This document shows positions 42,442-52,546 of a stretch of DNA of 64,000 nucleotides, one piece after another. The stretch is from Bauldia litoralis. GTDB taxonomy: Bacteria; Pseudomonadota; Alphaproteobacteria; Rhizobiales; Kaistiaceae. The stretch is taken from the NCBI GenBank assembly GCA_945882315.1, contig CAMCWB010000010.1, positions 18,096 through 82,095 of the forward strand, read 5' to 3'. Each line of letters begins with the position of its first letter. Position 1 is the first letter of the stretch. The translations under genes and the position numbers were made by a program. The notes below the pieces were generated by a model, which searched no databases, was not told the origin of the DNA, and was given only the letters and a program-made list of their open reading frames with translations.

Positions 42442-43525
42442 GGCCGGTGGTCTCTTCGATCCCGAACATCAGGTTAAAGTTCTGGATCGCCTGGCCGGCG
42501 GAGCCCTTTACCAGATTGTCGAGCACCGAGATGACGATGGCGCGGCCGGGGATGCGGTCGGCGAAGACACCGATCTGCACATAGTTCGAGCCGCGGACAT
42601 TCTGCGTCTGCGGCAGCACGCCCGGCTTTCCGACATGCACGAAGGTCTCGTCGCGATAGGCGTCGACAAGCGTCTTGCGAAGATCGTCAGCCGTGGCGCC
42701 GCCGGCGAGCCGCACATAGGACGTGCATAATTCGCCGCGGCTCATCGGGATGAGATGCGGCGTGAAATTGACGAGGACGTCCGCGCCGGCGGCCTTCGAG
42801 ACTTCCTGCTCGATCTCGGGCGCATGCCGGTGCTTGGCGACCGAGTAGGGCGACATGCCTTCGCCGGCTTCGGTGAAGAGCACATTCTGCTTGAGGCTGC
42901 GGCCGGCGCCGGAGACGCCCGACTTGGCGTCGATGACGATGTCGCTCGCATCGACTTGGCCGCTCTTGACGATCGGCAGCAGCGCCAGCAGCGACGCCGT
43001 CGGATAGCAGCCGGGGCAGGCGACGAGCCGCGTCGACCGGATCGCCTCGCGATAATGCTCGGTGAGGCCATAGACGGCTTCTTTCTGCAGGTCGCGCGCC
43101 TGATGCTCGTGCCCGTACCAGGTCTTGTAGGTCTCGGCATTATCGAGACGGAAGTCGGCCGACATGTCGATGAACTTGATCTTCGGATGCTCGGCGAGGA
43201 CCTTCTTGGTGATCTCCTGCGTCGTGCCGTGCGGCAGGCCGCAGAACACCGCATCGACCGAGCTCCAGTCGGCGTCGTCGATCGTGGTCAGGCCGGGCAG
43301 GTCGACGAAGCCCAGATGCGGGAAGACGTCGGCCATCGGCTTGCCGGCATGGCTGTTCGCCGTCAGCACCGTGATCTCCATCGCCGGATGGCCGAGCGCC
43401 AGGCGCACCAGGTCGGCGCCCGTATAGCCGGATGCACCAAGGACGCCGACGCGGATTTTTGGCTCGCCGGACTGGGTCTTCACGCTTGCGGAAGGAGCTG
43501 TCTGCAGCATCGTCGTTGCCTTCAC
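42416..43525 (-). CDS. argC: N-acetyl-gamma-glutamyl-phosphate reductase
   Basis: A GTG at 43525, overlapping the speB stop, gives 369 residues; ATG 43510 is a plausible alternative. The NADP-binding [16 protein letters not shown] and catalytic C173 in [11 protein letters not shown] are clear. It reduces N-acetylglutamyl phosphate to the semialdehyde in arginine synthesis. speB immediately upstream suggests joint control of arginine and polyamine metabolism, as in other Hyphomicrobiales. Confidence 0.95.
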   Translation of the reverse strand: MKATTMLQTAPSASVKTQSGEPKIRVGVLGASGYTGADLVRLALGHPAMEITVLTANSHAGKPMADVFPHLGFVDLPGLTTIDDADWSSVDAVFCGLPHGTTQEITKKVLAEHPKIKFIDMSADFRLDNAETYKTWYGHEHQARDLQKEAVYGLTEHYREAIRSTRLVACPGCYPTASLLALLPIVKSGQVDASDIVIDAKSGVSGAGRSLKQNVLFTEAGEGMSPYSVAKHRHAPEIEQEVSKAAGADVLVNFTPHLIPMSRGELCTSYVRLAGGATADDLRKTLVDAYRDETFVHVGKPGVLPQTQNVRGSNYVQIGVFADRIPGRAIVISVLDNLVKGSAGQAIQNFNLMFGIEETTGLMQQPMFP

Positions 43526-44472
43526 TTTTTGCCGGCCAGGAGGCCGAAATAATACATGGCGACCGTCGCGCCGGCGATGGCCGTGATGTCGGCATGGTCA
43601 TAGGGCGGCGAGACTTCGACAACGTCGCCGCCGACGAAATCGAGCCCGCCAATCCCTTTGAGAATGCCGAGCGCCTCGCGGCTCGACAAGCCGCCGGCGA
43701 CCGGCGTGCCCGTGCCCGGCGCGAAGGCCGGGTCGAGGCAGTCGATGTCGAAGGTCATATAGGCCTTGGCTGCGCCGACGCGAGCCTTGACGCGATCGAT
43801 CACGCCATCGATGCCGATCCGGTCGATCTCATGCCCATAGACGATCTCGATACCGCAATCCTCCGGCGCATGCGTGCGGATGCCGATCTGGATCGAGCGG
43901 CCGGTGTCGATCAGGCCTTCGCGCGCCGCGCGGGCAACGAAGGAGCCGTGGCTGATGCCGTCGCCCTTGCTCGGCCAGGTGTCCTGATGCGCGTCGAACT
44001 GGACGAGCGCCAGCGGCCCGTATTTGGCGGCATGCGCCTTCAAGAGTGGATAGGTGACGAAATGGTCGCCGCCGAGCGTGAAGAGATGCACGCCGCGCTC
44101 GACGATTGCCGCGGCCTCGGCCGCGATGCGCGCCGGGATCTCGGAATAGACGCCGGTCTCGAAGGCGCAGTCGCCATAGTCGATGACGGTCAGCCGCTCG
44201 AAAGGATCGAGGCCGAAGGGGTATTGCGGGTCGCCGTCGAAGATCGCCGAGGCGCGGCGGATCGCCTGCGGCCCGAAGCGCGTCCCGGGACGGTTGGAGA
44301 CGGCCGTATCAAAGGGAATGCCCCAGACGGCCGCATCGACGCCGGCGAGGTCGCGGCTATAGCGGCGCCGCATGAAGGAGAGGGCGCCGGCATAGGTCGC
44401 TTCCTCGCTGCCGGCCTTGAGCGGCCCGAGAAAGGCATTGTCGGTCGGCCCGGGTTTCTTTCCTTCGGTCAT
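43522..44472 (-). CDS. speB: agmatinase / ureohydrolase
   Basis: The 316-residue ureohydrolase has the Mn-binding set: TLGGDHFVTYP, QFDAHQDTW and MTFDIDCLDPAFAPGTGTP. Members hydrolyse agmatine, arginine or guanidino compounds; agmatinase is the usual annotation here. It overlaps argC by its stop and lies downstream of rpsI, separated by a terminator. Confidence 0.92.
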   Translation of the reverse strand: MTEGKKPGPTDNAFLGPLKAGSEEATYAGALSFMRRRYSRDLAGVDAAVWGIPFDTAVSNRPGTRFGPQAIRRASAIFDGDPQYPFGLDPFERLTVIDYGDCAFETGVYSEIPARIAAEAAAIVERGVHLFTLGGDHFVTYPLLKAHAAKYGPLALVQFDAHQDTWPSKGDGISHGSFVARAAREGLIDTGRSIQIGIRTHAPEDCGIEIVYGHEIDRIGIDGVIDRVKARVGAAKAYMTFDIDCLDPAFAPGTGTPVAGGLSSREALGILKGIGGLDFVGGDVVEVSPPYDHADITAIAGATVAMYYFGLLAGKK

Positions 44473-44543
44473 GACGGTCCACTATCCCATCGCTCGCCTC
44501 ACGCGAGCATGACAGTAGCAACAACGAGGGGAACAACGAAAAA

Positions 44544-44565
44544 GGGCGGACCTTGCGGCCCGCCC
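44544..44565 (-). terminator. rho-independent terminator after rpsI
   Basis: On the reverse strand GGGCGGGCC pairs with GGTCCGCCC (one G-T pair) around GCAA, followed by TTTTTC. It lies 26 bases downstream of the rpsI stop and 72 bases upstream of speB. Confidence 0.88.
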
Positions 44566-44590
44566 CTCTGTCTCGATCCAGGCTGAAAGA

Positions 44591-45058
44591 TCAGCGCTTG
44601 GAGAACTGGAAGGAACGACGGGCCTTGGCGCGGCCGTACTTCTTTCGCTCGACCGTGCGCGAGTCGCGGGTCAGGAAGCCGCCCTTCTTGAGCACGGCGC
44701 GAAGGCCGGGCTCGTAATAGGTGAGGGCCTTCGAGATGCCGTGGCGGAGCGCGCCGGCCTGGCCGGAGAGGCCGCCGCCGGCAACCGTCGCGATGATGTC
44801 GAACTGGCCGGTCCGGGCCGCGGCGAGGATCGGCTGCTGCACGATCATCTGCAGCACCGGGCGAGCGAAATAGTCGGTGAAGACCTTTTCGTTGACCACG
44901 ATGCGGCCGGCGCCGGGCTTCAGCCAGACGCGGGCGACCGCGTCCTTGCGCTTGCCGGTGGCGTAGGCACGGCCGCGGTCGTCAAGCTTCTGGACGTAAA
45001 CCGGAGCGGAGGCCGCGGCCGGGGAAAGATCCTGGAGGGACTGGAAATCGGCGGCCAT
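44591..45058 (-). CDS. rpsI: 30S ribosomal protein S9
   Basis: The 155-residue protein has the S9 core ([20 protein letters not shown]...) and ends [16 protein letters not shown], whose C-terminal arg reaches the P-site tRNA. It follows rplM by two bases. Confidence 0.98.
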   Translation of the reverse strand: MAADFQSLQDLSPAAASAPVYVQKLDDRGRAYATGKRKDAVARVWLKPGAGRIVVNEKVFTDYFARPVLQMIVQQPILAAARTGQFDIIATVAGGGLSGQAGALRHGISKALTYYEPGLRAVLKKGGFLTRDSRTVERKKYGRAKARRSFQFSKR

Positions 45059-45060
45059 GG

Positions 45061-45525
45061 TCAGGCAATCCTCGAATTCTTGCGGTTCAGCGCGGCGACG
45101 TCGAACGCCTCGGGCTGCTGTGCCTCATGCGGATGGGTCGCGCCGGCATAGACGCGGAGATTCTTGAGCTGCTTACGGGCGAGCGGGCCGTCCGGCATCA
45201 TGCGCTCGACGGCCTTCTCGACGACGCGCTCGGGGAACTTGCCCTCAAGGATGGCGCGCGCGGTGCGCTCCTTGATGCCGCCGATCCAGCCCGTGTGCCA
45301 GTAGTACTTCTTGTCCTGGCGCTTGCGGCCGGTAAACACGACCTTGTCGGCATTGATGATGATGACATTGTCGCCGTCATCGACATGCGGCGTGAAGCTC
45401 GGCAGATGCTTGCCGCGCAGCCGGCGCGCCACGATCGAGGCGAGGCGGCCGACAACAAGACCGTTCGCGTCGATGAGAATCCACTTCTTCTCGACATCGG
45501 CGGGTTTGGTGACGAAGGTGTTCAT
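45061..45525 (-). CDS. rplM: 50S ribosomal protein L13
   Basis: ATG 45525 ([20 protein letters not shown]...) gives 154 residues with [23 protein letters not shown]. The frame continues to 45621 but those residues are not L13-like. The rplM-rpsI pair is universal. A promoter precedes it at 45593-45621. Confidence 0.98.
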   Translation of the reverse strand: MNTFVTKPADVEKKWILIDANGLVVGRLASIVARRLRGKHLPSFTPHVDDGDNVIIINADKVVFTGRKRQDKKYYWHTGWIGGIKERTARAILEGKFPERVVEKAVERMMPDGPLARKQLKNLRVYAGATHPHEAQQPEAFDVAALNRKNSRIA

Positions 45526-45592
45526 TGGTACAACTCGTTTGGCGCGCCCTGGATGAAAGGGCAATTGGCGGTGAAACCGCCCGGATCGCGGC

Positions 45593-45621
45593 GTTCTACA
45601 GACCACGCGGAATTCGGTCAA
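45593..45621 (-). promoter_or_regulatory. sigma70-type promoter for rplM
   Basis: On the reverse strand TTGACC and TAGAAC lie 17 bases apart, about 68 bases before the rplM start. An AT-rich stretch continues upstream, consistent with a strong ribosomal-protein promoter. Confidence 0.6.
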
Positions 45622-45962
45622 GCGAATTCAAAAATGAAAATACAACGAAATCAATAGGTTAGTAAAACGGTATTATGTTACCGTCATTTTTTACGACCGT
45701 CCTACGGGGGATAACCGCTTGCCGCATAAGAGAAAGGCCCCGAACTTGGGGCCCTTCTCCTGCAAAGGCGGAATCGATACGCAATACCACCGCCCTGCTA
45801 TGCAAAGCGCAAGGCCGCAGCGACATCATCGCGGCTGTTGTGAGATCGGGAGAGACGCAAATACTATTCGGCTCCCGTTGAGAGGAACCATAAAATGATC
45901 TGCTTAATTTACGGTTATTGTCCGGCCGCCTGATCGCTTTTTCGTAGCCCGAAAGATGCCCG
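45622..45962. other. non-coding stretch with a hairpin, upstream of rplM and the CoA-binding gene
   Basis: No convincing gene fills the 437 bases between rplM and the CoA-binding gene. Beyond the rplM promoter, an AT-rich 150-base stretch holds a hairpin: GGCCCC (45736-45741) pairs with GGGGCC (45748-45753) around GAACTT, with outer AGAA/TTCT pairs. It could be a terminator or a small RNA. A 68-codon frame at 45675-45881 has no family-like features. Confidence 0.45.
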
Positions 45963-46391
45963 ATGAACCACGATTCCTATGATGACGCCTATCTCCGCGG
46001 CATCCTCGGCGAGACGCAGAAAATCGTCGTCCTCGGCGCCAGCCCCAATCCGGCGCGGGCCAGCAACATGATCCTCGGTTATCTGCTTCATCACGGCTAT
46101 GAAGCCATCCCGGTCAATCCGGGTCATGCCGGCGGCGCGATCCTTGGGCAGGCCGCCTATGGGCGTCTCGCCGATCTGCCCGAGCCTGTCGACATGATCG
46201 ATGTCTTTCGCCGCAGCGAGTTTCTGGCCGGCGTGGTCGACGAAGTCCTGGCGCTCGACTGGCAACCGAAATCGATCTGGATCCAGCTCGGCCTGCGCGA
46301 TGACGCGGCGGCCCGGCGCGCCGAGGCGGTCGGCATCAAGGTCATGCAGGACCGCTGTATCAAGATCGAGCATGCCCGGTTGATGCGGTAG
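45963..46391 (+). CDS. CoA-binding protein
   Basis: A 142-residue YccU-type protein with a Rossmann nucleotide loop (KIVVLGASPNPARASNMILGYL) and AIPVNPGHAGG. The family binds CoA and is uncharacterised. It lies near metY and rplM in other Hyphomicrobiales. GMATG-like ribosome site is weak. Confidence 0.85.
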   Translation: MNHDSYDDAYLRGILGETQKIVVLGASPNPARASNMILGYLLHHGYEAIPVNPGHAGGAILGQAAYGRLADLPEPVDMIDVFRRSEFLAGVVDEVLALDWQPKSIWIQLGLRDDAAARRAEAVGIKVMQDRCIKIEHARLMR

Positions 46392-46500
46392 CGGAAACGC
46401 CCTGCCTTTCTGCCGCCGCACAGAATCCGGTTCCAAAATCCGACTAAAAATGAACATCTGGTGGTTTGGCGCGGCCGGGCGGGCCGGCTATCGCTAGTCA

Positions 46501-46519
46501 TCTTGTTGGCACAACAAGA
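46501..46519. promoter_or_regulatory. inverted repeat upstream of metY
   Basis: TCTTGTTG-GCA-CAACAAGA is a perfect 8-bp inverted repeat, ending 17 bases before the metY ATG. It could be an operator or a leader hairpin. It does not fit the SAM-II riboswitch pattern I know. Confidence 0.4.
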
Positions 46520-46536
46520 GAAACGGGAGGAGTTCT

Positions 46537-47823
46537 ATGAGCGACGATCGTATTCCAGGGTTTGCGACGCTCTCGGTTCACGCCGGCGCCAAGCCCGATC
46601 CGACGACGGGCGCCCGCGCCACGCCGATCTACCAGACGACATCCTATGTCTTCTACAGTGCCGAGCACGCCGCGGCGCTGTTCGGCCTGCAGGCCTTCGG
46701 CAATATCTACACGCGCATCATGAACCCGACCCAGGCCGTGCTCGAGGAGCGCATCGCGGCGCTCGAGGGCGGTAGCGCCGCGCTTGCAGTCGCATCCGGT
46801 CATGCCGCGCAGGTCGTCACCTTTCATACGCTCATGATGCCCGGCGACGAGTTCATCGCGGCGCGCCAGCTCTATGGCGGCTCGATCAACCAGTTCAACA
46901 ACGCCTTCAAGAGCTTCGGCTGGAATGTGAAGTGGGCCGACATCGACGACATCTCGTCCTTCGAAAAGGCGGTGTCGCCCAAGACCAAGGCGATCTTCAT
47001 CGAGTCGATCGCCAATCCCGGCGGCATCGTCACCGACATCAACGGCATCGCCAACGTCGCCAAGCGCGCCGGCGTGCCGCTCATCGTCGACAACACGCTG
47101 GCGACGCCGTATCTGATCAAGCCCTTCGAGCATGGCGCCGACATCGTCATTCATTCGCTGACCAAATTCCTCGGCGGCCACGGCAACTCGATCGGCGGCG
47201 TTATCGTCGATGGCGGCAAGTTCAACTGGACCTCGTCGAAGCGCTTTCCGATGCTCTCCGAGCCGCGGCCCGAATATAACGGCGTCGTCATCGGCGAGAC
47301 CTTCGGCAATTTCGCGTTCGCGATCGCCTGCCGCGTCCTCGGCCTTCGCGATCTCGGCCCGGCAATCTCACCCTTCAACGCCTTCCTCATCCAGACCGGC
47401 ATCGAGACGCTGCCGCTGCGCATGCAGAAGCATTCGGACAATGCGCTGGGCGTCGCCGAATACCTCGCCGGCCACGACAAGGTGACCTGGGTCAGCTATG
47501 CCGGCCTGCCCGGCGACCGCTATCACAACCTCGCGCTCAAATACGCCCCGAACGGCGCCGGCGCGGTGCTGACCTTCGGCGTCGAGGGCGGCGACGAGGC
47601 CGGCAAGAAGCTGGTGTCGGGCGTCAAGCTCTTCTCGCATCTCGCCAATGTCGGCGACACGCGGAGCCTGATCATCCATCCGTCGTCCACCACCCACAGC
47701 CAGCTCTCGCTCGACCAGCGCATCGCGGCCGGGGCGGGGCCGGATGTCGTCCGCCTGTCGGTCGGCATCGAGGACCTGGCCGACATCATCGGCGACCTCG
47801 AGCAGGCGCTGAATACCATCTGA
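46537..47823 (+). CDS. metY: O-acetylhomoserine sulfhydrylase family protein
   Basis: The 428-residue protein starts at ATG 46537 with GGGAGGAG upstream. The PLP lysine is K210 in HSLTKFLGGHGNS; PTQAVLEERIAALEGG is the typical dimer region. MetY transfers sulfide to O-acetylhomoserine to make homocysteine; Hom in this window supplies the aspartate-family branch. A CoA-binding gene precedes it. Confidence 0.93.
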   Translation: MSDDRIPGFATLSVHAGAKPDPTTGARATPIYQTTSYVFYSAEHAAALFGLQAFGNIYTRIMNPTQAVLEERIAALEGGSAALAVASGHAAQVVTFHTLMMPGDEFIAARQLYGGSINQFNNAFKSFGWNVKWADIDDISSFEKAVSPKTKAIFIESIANPGGIVTDINGIANVAKRAGVPLIVDNTLATPYLIKPFEHGADIVIHSLTKFLGGHGNSIGGVIVDGGKFNWTSSKRFPMLSEPRPEYNGVVIGETFGNFAFAIACRVLGLRDLGPAISPFNAFLIQTGIETLPLRMQKHSDNALGVAEYLAGHDKVTWVSYAGLPGDRYHNLALKYAPNGAGAVLTFGVEGGDEAGKKLVSGVKLFSHLANVGDTRSLIIHPSSTTHSQLSLDQRIAAGAGPDVVRLSVGIEDLADIIGDLEQALNTI

Positions 47824-47907
47824 GGCGGATGAGCCGGGCTTTCCTCTTCGCTTCCGCGCCGCATATAGTCCGGCGCAAGGCGGGAATCGAAAGGAAGGCT
47901 TCGGCTC

Positions 47908-49122
47908 ATGGCGCTTCGCAACTGGACGCGTAAACCCCTTCTTCTCGCGGCACTCGTCGCGGGAAGCCTCGCCGGTGGCCCGGCGCTGGCGCAAAGCTGC
48001 CATCCGGAAGGGAGCTTCGAGGGCTGGCTGCAGAGCTTCCGCAAGGACGCCGCCGCCGCCGGCATTTCCGAGAATGCGATTGCGGCGGGCCTCCAGGGCG
48101 TGCGCTTCGATCCGGCCATCGTCCAGAAGGACCGGGCCCAGGGCGTCTTCTCGCAGACCTTCTTAGAATTCTCGGACCGGATGGTGGCGCAGTACCGGCT
48201 CGACCAGGGCAAGGCCAACATCGCCAAGAAATACAAATCGGTCTTCAGCCGCATCGAGGAGACCTTCGGCGTCCCCGGGGCGGTGATCTCATCCTTCTGG
48301 GGCCTCGAGACGGATTTCGGCGCCAATATCGGCGATGGCGCGACGCTGATCTCGCTGGCGACGCTGGCTTACGATTGCCGCCGCCCGGAACTCTTCCATG
48401 ACCAGCTCATCGCGGCGCTGAAGATCATCGACCGCGGCGACCTCAGCCCGGCCGAGATGCGCGGGCCGTGGGCCGGCGAACTCGGCCAGGTCCAGTTCCT
48501 GCCCATGCACTATCTCGACTACGGCATCGACTTCGACGGCGACGGCCACATCAACCTCCTGAAGAGTTCACCCGACGCGCTTGCTTCGGCGGCTAACTAC
48601 ATGGCGAGCCTCGGCTGGCGCCGCGGCGAACCGTGGCTCCAGGAAGTCGACGTGCCGAGCGAACTTCCTTGGGAGCAGGCCGACATCACGATCGAGCTGC
48701 CGCGCTCGCAATGGGTCGCCTGGGGCGTCAGGGGAGCGCATGAGAGCAAGCTGCCGGCCGACGAACTGACGGCTTCGCTGCTTCTGCCGATGGGCCGCAA
48801 CGGTCCGGCTTTCCTCGCCTACCAGAACTTCAACATCTATCTCGAATGGAATTCGTCGCTGGTCTATTCGACGACCGCCGCCTACTTCGCCACCCGCATT
48901 GCCGGTGCGCCGAAAGTTCGCCGCGGCAACGGTCCGGTCAACAATCTGAGCGGCGCCCAGTTGAAGCAGCTCCAGCAGGCGCTGACCAAGCGCGGCTACG
49001 ACGTCGGCAAGATCGACGGCATCATCGGCCTCCAGACCCGCGCTGCGGTGAAAGACCTCCAGATGAAGCTCGGCCTGCCGGCGGATTCCTATCCGACGAC
49101 GGAACTGTTGGGGCGGATGTAG
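47908..49122 (+). CDS. lytic murein transglycosylase (MltB-type)
   Basis: A signal peptide (RKPLLLAALVAGSLAG, then GGPALAQ) precedes a 404-residue protein. The MltB/SLT domain contains SSFWGLETDFGANIG, with catalytic E134, and LGQVQFLPMHY. A C-terminal PG-binding-1 domain (LKQLQQALTKRGYDVGKIDG) follows at about residues 343-400. It cleaves glycan strands to anhydromuropeptides. The sequence has no lipobox. Confidence 0.9.
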   Translation: MALRNWTRKPLLLAALVAGSLAGGPALAQSCHPEGSFEGWLQSFRKDAAAAGISENAIAAGLQGVRFDPAIVQKDRAQGVFSQTFLEFSDRMVAQYRLDQGKANIAKKYKSVFSRIEETFGVPGAVISSFWGLETDFGANIGDGATLISLATLAYDCRRPELFHDQLIAALKIIDRGDLSPAEMRGPWAGELGQVQFLPMHYLDYGIDFDGDGHINLLKSSPDALASAANYMASLGWRRGEPWLQEVDVPSELPWEQADITIELPRSQWVAWGVRGAHESKLPADELTASLLLPMGRNGPAFLAYQNFNIYLEWNSSLVYSTTAAYFATRIAGAPKVRRGNGPVNNLSGAQLKQLQQALTKRGYDVGKIDGIIGLQTRAAVKDLQMKLGLPADSYPTTELLGRM

Positions 49123-49127
49123 GGACC

Positions 49128-49772
49128 TTGGTCGCTCCCGTCTGTTCAGATGAGGCCGCATACACGATAGCTGAATTCGCGCGTCCTTTCGGTAAGAACG
49201 AGTTTCCGCGCGCTCTCTTTTATCAATTCGAGCTCGCCTTGCGATTTGAGCTGGGAGGCGATCTGAACTACCGCGAGGACCGTATTCCACGGTTCTTGCA
49301 AGCGCTGGACAGAGCGCGGTCGGTGTTGTCTGCGTTATTCGATCCGGCGCGGCCTCCGACCGTGTTTATTAGCCTCTACGATCTGCGAGATTCGATAGAC
49401 CGGAAGTGGATGAGGCGTCTGCGTTCGGTCGGTTTCGATACGCGCATGCTGCATTACTTAGGCGGCGTTAAGCAGGAGTCGGAGGACTTCGCGCCGCTAT
49501 ATCGCCACTGGTATGTCGCCGGGCGAATTACGGCCATGGACATAAACAAGCTGGCATGGTGCTCGCTCGCGGAGGAGATAGGTATTCGGCCGCGCGGCGC
49601 GGGAAATATCTATTTTGTGGATCAGGATCGCCGAGCAATCGCGCATATCTACGATGACCGCGGGATGGATGCCGTCGCCATGGAGCGCGAGGTCTTGCTG
49701 CCGCTGTATTAGCGCTTTAATGATTGGCTGCTCGACCATGATCGCTGGAAGATGGATACGACCTTCCGTTAA
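49128..49772 (+). pseudogene. DUF3885 protein with internal amber stop
   Basis: TTG 49128 (just after the mltB stop) opens a frame whose N-terminus contains FPRALFYQFELALRFELGG, matching DUF3885. It reads to TAG at 49710-49712 (after LLPLY, 194 codons) and then continues in the same frame for 19 codons: RFNDWLLDHDRWKMDTTFR, ending TAA at 49770. DUF3885 proteins normally end with just such a Y.(x)2DW...(D/R) stretch, so the TAG looks like a premature amber mutation. Function of the family is unknown. Codon use is less GC-rich than neighbours, so lateral gain is possible. Confidence 0.7.
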
Positions 49773-49789
49773 TTCAGCTGGAGGGGAGG

Positions 49790-51598
49790 TTACGACTTCA
49801 CCCGCACATAACTCCCCGGTGCGTCCTCGATCGGCTTGAATTTCTTGCCGCCGATCGGGCGCGCCTTAACCTTGCGGTCGTCGAGCTTCTCGACCCATGC
49901 CTGCCAGTGCGGCCACCAGGAGCCGGGATGCTCCTTGGCCTTGGGCAGCCATTTTTCGTAGCCGTCGCCCTTCGGCGCCGGGCCGGTCCAGTACTGGTAT
50001 TTCTTCTTCGCCGGCGGGTTGATGACGCCGGCGATATGGCCGGAGCCGGAGAGGACGAAGGTCGTCTTGCCGCCGAAGAAAGAGGCGCCGTAGAAGGCCG
50101 AGCGGGCAGGAGCGATGTGGTCCTCGCGCGTCGCCAGCGAGTAGACCGGCAGCGTCACGTCGCCAAGATCGAGGCGGACATTGTCGATGCTCATCGTGCC
50201 TTTGGTCAGCCGGTTTTCGAGATAGCAGTTGCGCAGGTAGAAGGCGTGGTTTGCCGCCGGCATCCGCGTCGCGTCGGCATTCCAGTATAGGAGGTCGAAA
50301 GGCGCCGGCGCCTTGCCGCGGAAATAGTTGTTGATCACATACGGCCAGACGAGGTCGTTGGAGCGCAGCATGTTGAAGGCGTTGGCCATCGTCTTGCCTT
50401 CGAGATAGCCGCGCATCTGCATCTTGTATTCGAGGTCGGCGATCTGCTCCTCGTCGACGAACACCTTCAAATCGCCGGCATGGGTGAAGTCGACCTGCGT
50501 CGCGAAGAAGGTCGCCGACTTGATCCGGTCGTCGCCTTTGGCTGCGGCATAGGCGAGCCCGATCGAAAGCAGCGTTCCGCCGACGCAATAGCCGATGGCG
50601 TTGATCGCCTTCTCGCCGGTGACCTTCTCGATGACGTCCACCGACTGCACGATGCCTTCGCGCACATAATGCTCGAAGCTCTTCTGCGACTGGCGCTCGT
50701 CCGGATTGACCCAGGAGATGACGAAGACCGTATGGCCTTCGCCGACCGCCCAGCGGATGAAGGATTTCTCCGGTGTAAGGTCGAGGATATAGAACTTGTT
50801 GATCCAGGGCGGCACGATCAGGAGCGGCCGCTTCAGAACGGTCTTGGTCGCCGGCGCATACTGGATGAGCTGGCAGATGTCGTTCTGGAAGATCACCTTG
50901 CCCGGTGCCGTGGCGAGGTTGACGCCGACCTCGAAACTCTTCGGATCGGATTGCCGGATCTTGAGGTCGCCGCCACCGGCGCGGATGTCTTCGGCGAGCA
51001 TATGCATACCGCGGACGAGGTTTTCGGCATTCGAGCCGAGCGTCTCGCGCAGCAGCTCGGGATTGGTCAGGACGAAATTCGACGGCGCCACCGCGTTGGC
51101 GATCTGGCGAACGTAGAAGGCCGCCTTCTGCTTGGTGTGTGGGTCGAGGTCGCGGGCGTCATCGACCATGTCGTCCGCCCAGCGCGAACTGATCAGGTAG
51201 ACCTGCTTGATGAAATCGAAGAACTGGTTGCCCGACCATTCCGGGTCGTTGAAACGCCGGTCGCGGGGATCGGGGAGCGCGGCAGGCCGCCAGGGCTCGC
51301 CCATCATCCGCTTCATCGAGCTTGTCCACAGATCCATGAAGCCGAGGAAAAGCCGGTGCTGGGCTTCCGCCGTCCGCTCCGGCACGGCGAACCAGTATTC
51401 ACCGACCTTGGCGAGCGTCTTGACGACATCGCCGAGGCTGTCGGCGAATTCGACCGGCGTTTTGCCTTCCTCGCGGGGCTTCAGATAGGCCGAGGCGGCC
51501 TTGCCGGCCTCCTCGACAAAGCGTGCGATATTGCGCGCGAAGGCCTCAGGGTCCTTCACGGCAAAGCCGAAATCCTGGCTTTCCTCGCGCTCCGCCAT
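49790..51598 (-). CDS. phaC: class I poly(R)-hydroxyalkanoate synthase
   Basis: ATG 51598 ([21 protein letters not shown]...) gives 602 residues; the frame stays open upstream for 800 bases without family similarity. The alpha/beta-hydrolase part has the modified lipase box GYCVGG with catalytic C338; later D and H are expected in the region [13 protein letters not shown] and [13 protein letters not shown]. It polymerises hydroxyacyl-CoA, usually to polyhydroxybutyrate granules. phaA/B/P/R are not in the window. It diverges from the lipoprotein gene. Confidence 0.96.
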   Translation of the reverse strand: MAEREESQDFGFAVKDPEAFARNIARFVEEAGKAASAYLKPREEGKTPVEFADSLGDVVKTLAKVGEYWFAVPERTAEAQHRLFLGFMDLWTSSMKRMMGEPWRPAALPDPRDRRFNDPEWSGNQFFDFIKQVYLISSRWADDMVDDARDLDPHTKQKAAFYVRQIANAVAPSNFVLTNPELLRETLGSNAENLVRGMHMLAEDIRAGGGDLKIRQSDPKSFEVGVNLATAPGKVIFQNDICQLIQYAPATKTVLKRPLLIVPPWINKFYILDLTPEKSFIRWAVGEGHTVFVISWVNPDERQSQKSFEHYVREGIVQSVDVIEKVTGEKAINAIGYCVGGTLLSIGLAYAAAKGDDRIKSATFFATQVDFTHAGDLKVFVDEEQIADLEYKMQMRGYLEGKTMANAFNMLRSNDLVWPYVINNYFRGKAPAPFDLLYWNADATRMPAANHAFYLRNCYLENRLTKGTMSIDNVRLDLGDVTLPVYSLATREDHIAPARSAFYGASFFGGKTTFVLSGSGHIAGVINPPAKKKYQYWTGPAPKGDGYEKWLPKAKEHPGSWWPHWQAWVEKLDDRKVKARPIGGKKFKPIEDAPGSYVRVKS

Positions 51599-51736
51599 GC
51601 TCTTTTTTCTGTCGCCGCCTCCGATTGCAGGCGACGTAGCCTCGCCTTTTTGACATAATAAGTCGGTAACCGCTCCGCGAGAGGCATACAGGTGGTTGAT
51701 TAAAGTTTCGACCCATCGGGCGGGCAAGTAAGGCAC

Positions 51737-52402
51737 ATGGCGTTGGCGGCGATGACGATAAAAGGGACCGGCAGTCGGGCATTTCTTGCGGCTTTCTGCA
51801 TTTTGGCGGGGGCTGTGAGCCTCTCCGGCTGCGTCCAGTCGACCGCCTCGTCGAATCGCGCCGGGGCCGCCCAGCCGTTGCTCGCGGCTGCTCCGCCCGC
51901 CACGGGCGAGCCGGTCGTGCTGAGCGGCGTCGCTTATACCGAGGCCGATGTCGCGGCCAATCCCAAGCCCGTCGGCCCCTCCGAGGCGGACATCATCAAG
52001 CCGGCCCGCGCCAATCAGGCGGTTGCGACGGCGCCTCTGCCGGGCGCACCGCCCGAACCGACTTTCGCGGCCGCGCCTGTGCGGCCCAATCCACCGCCGG
52101 TCGTCGCCGCCGTGCCGTCGCGTACGGAACCGCTGCCGGGGTTTGCGGCCGCTCCGCCGCCGCCTCCGCCGGTCGTCCCCAAAGCTGCGCAAGTCATTTC
52201 GGCTCCGTCGCCGGTCGGCGTAACGCCGACCATGCCGACCATCACGACGATGGGTCAGGTTACGGGGCCGGTGCTCGACGAGAAGGGCTTCCCCAACATC
52301 AACGCGCCGCCGCGCCAGCCGACCGGCCAGCTCCTCAGCGCCGATGAGCGCGCCAGGCTGATCGCCGAGTTGAACGCGCTCGCCGGCCGTCCGACGCAAT
52401 AG
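51737..52402 (+). CDS. proline-rich putative lipoprotein
   Basis: The 221-residue protein has a lipoprotein signal ending at SLSGCVQS (ATG 51752 is an alternative start). The rest is Pro/Ala-rich with no domain that I recognise. Its divergent pairing with phaC suggests an envelope role at most. The start rests on the signal peptide. Confidence 0.6.
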   Translation: MALAAMTIKGTGSRAFLAAFCILAGAVSLSGCVQSTASSNRAGAAQPLLAAAPPATGEPVVLSGVAYTEADVAANPKPVGPSEADIIKPARANQAVATAPLPGAPPEPTFAAAPVRPNPPPVVAAVPSRTEPLPGFAAAPPPPPPVVPKAAQVISAPSPVGVTPTMPTITTMGQVTGPVLDEKGFPNINAPPRQPTGQLLSADERARLIAELNALAGRPTQ

Positions 52403-52546
52403 AGCCGCAATAGAGCGATGTGATCGCGCCCAGCCCCGCCAGTATTTGGTAACGGGCTCGATGGTAAAATGGACTGATCGGCCAAGCGATTCCCCTTGGC
52501 CTCAAACTGCGCTAAAACGGCGCCTCATCTGACCGGAAACCGAGCC

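Noticed and set aside
45675..45881. 68-codon frame in the rplM upstream gap
   Set aside because: It crosses the hairpin, has no ribosome site and no recognisable features.
46392..46536. SAM-II riboswitch ahead of metY
   Set aside because: The conserved elements of that riboswitch could not be matched; only a simple palindrome is visible.
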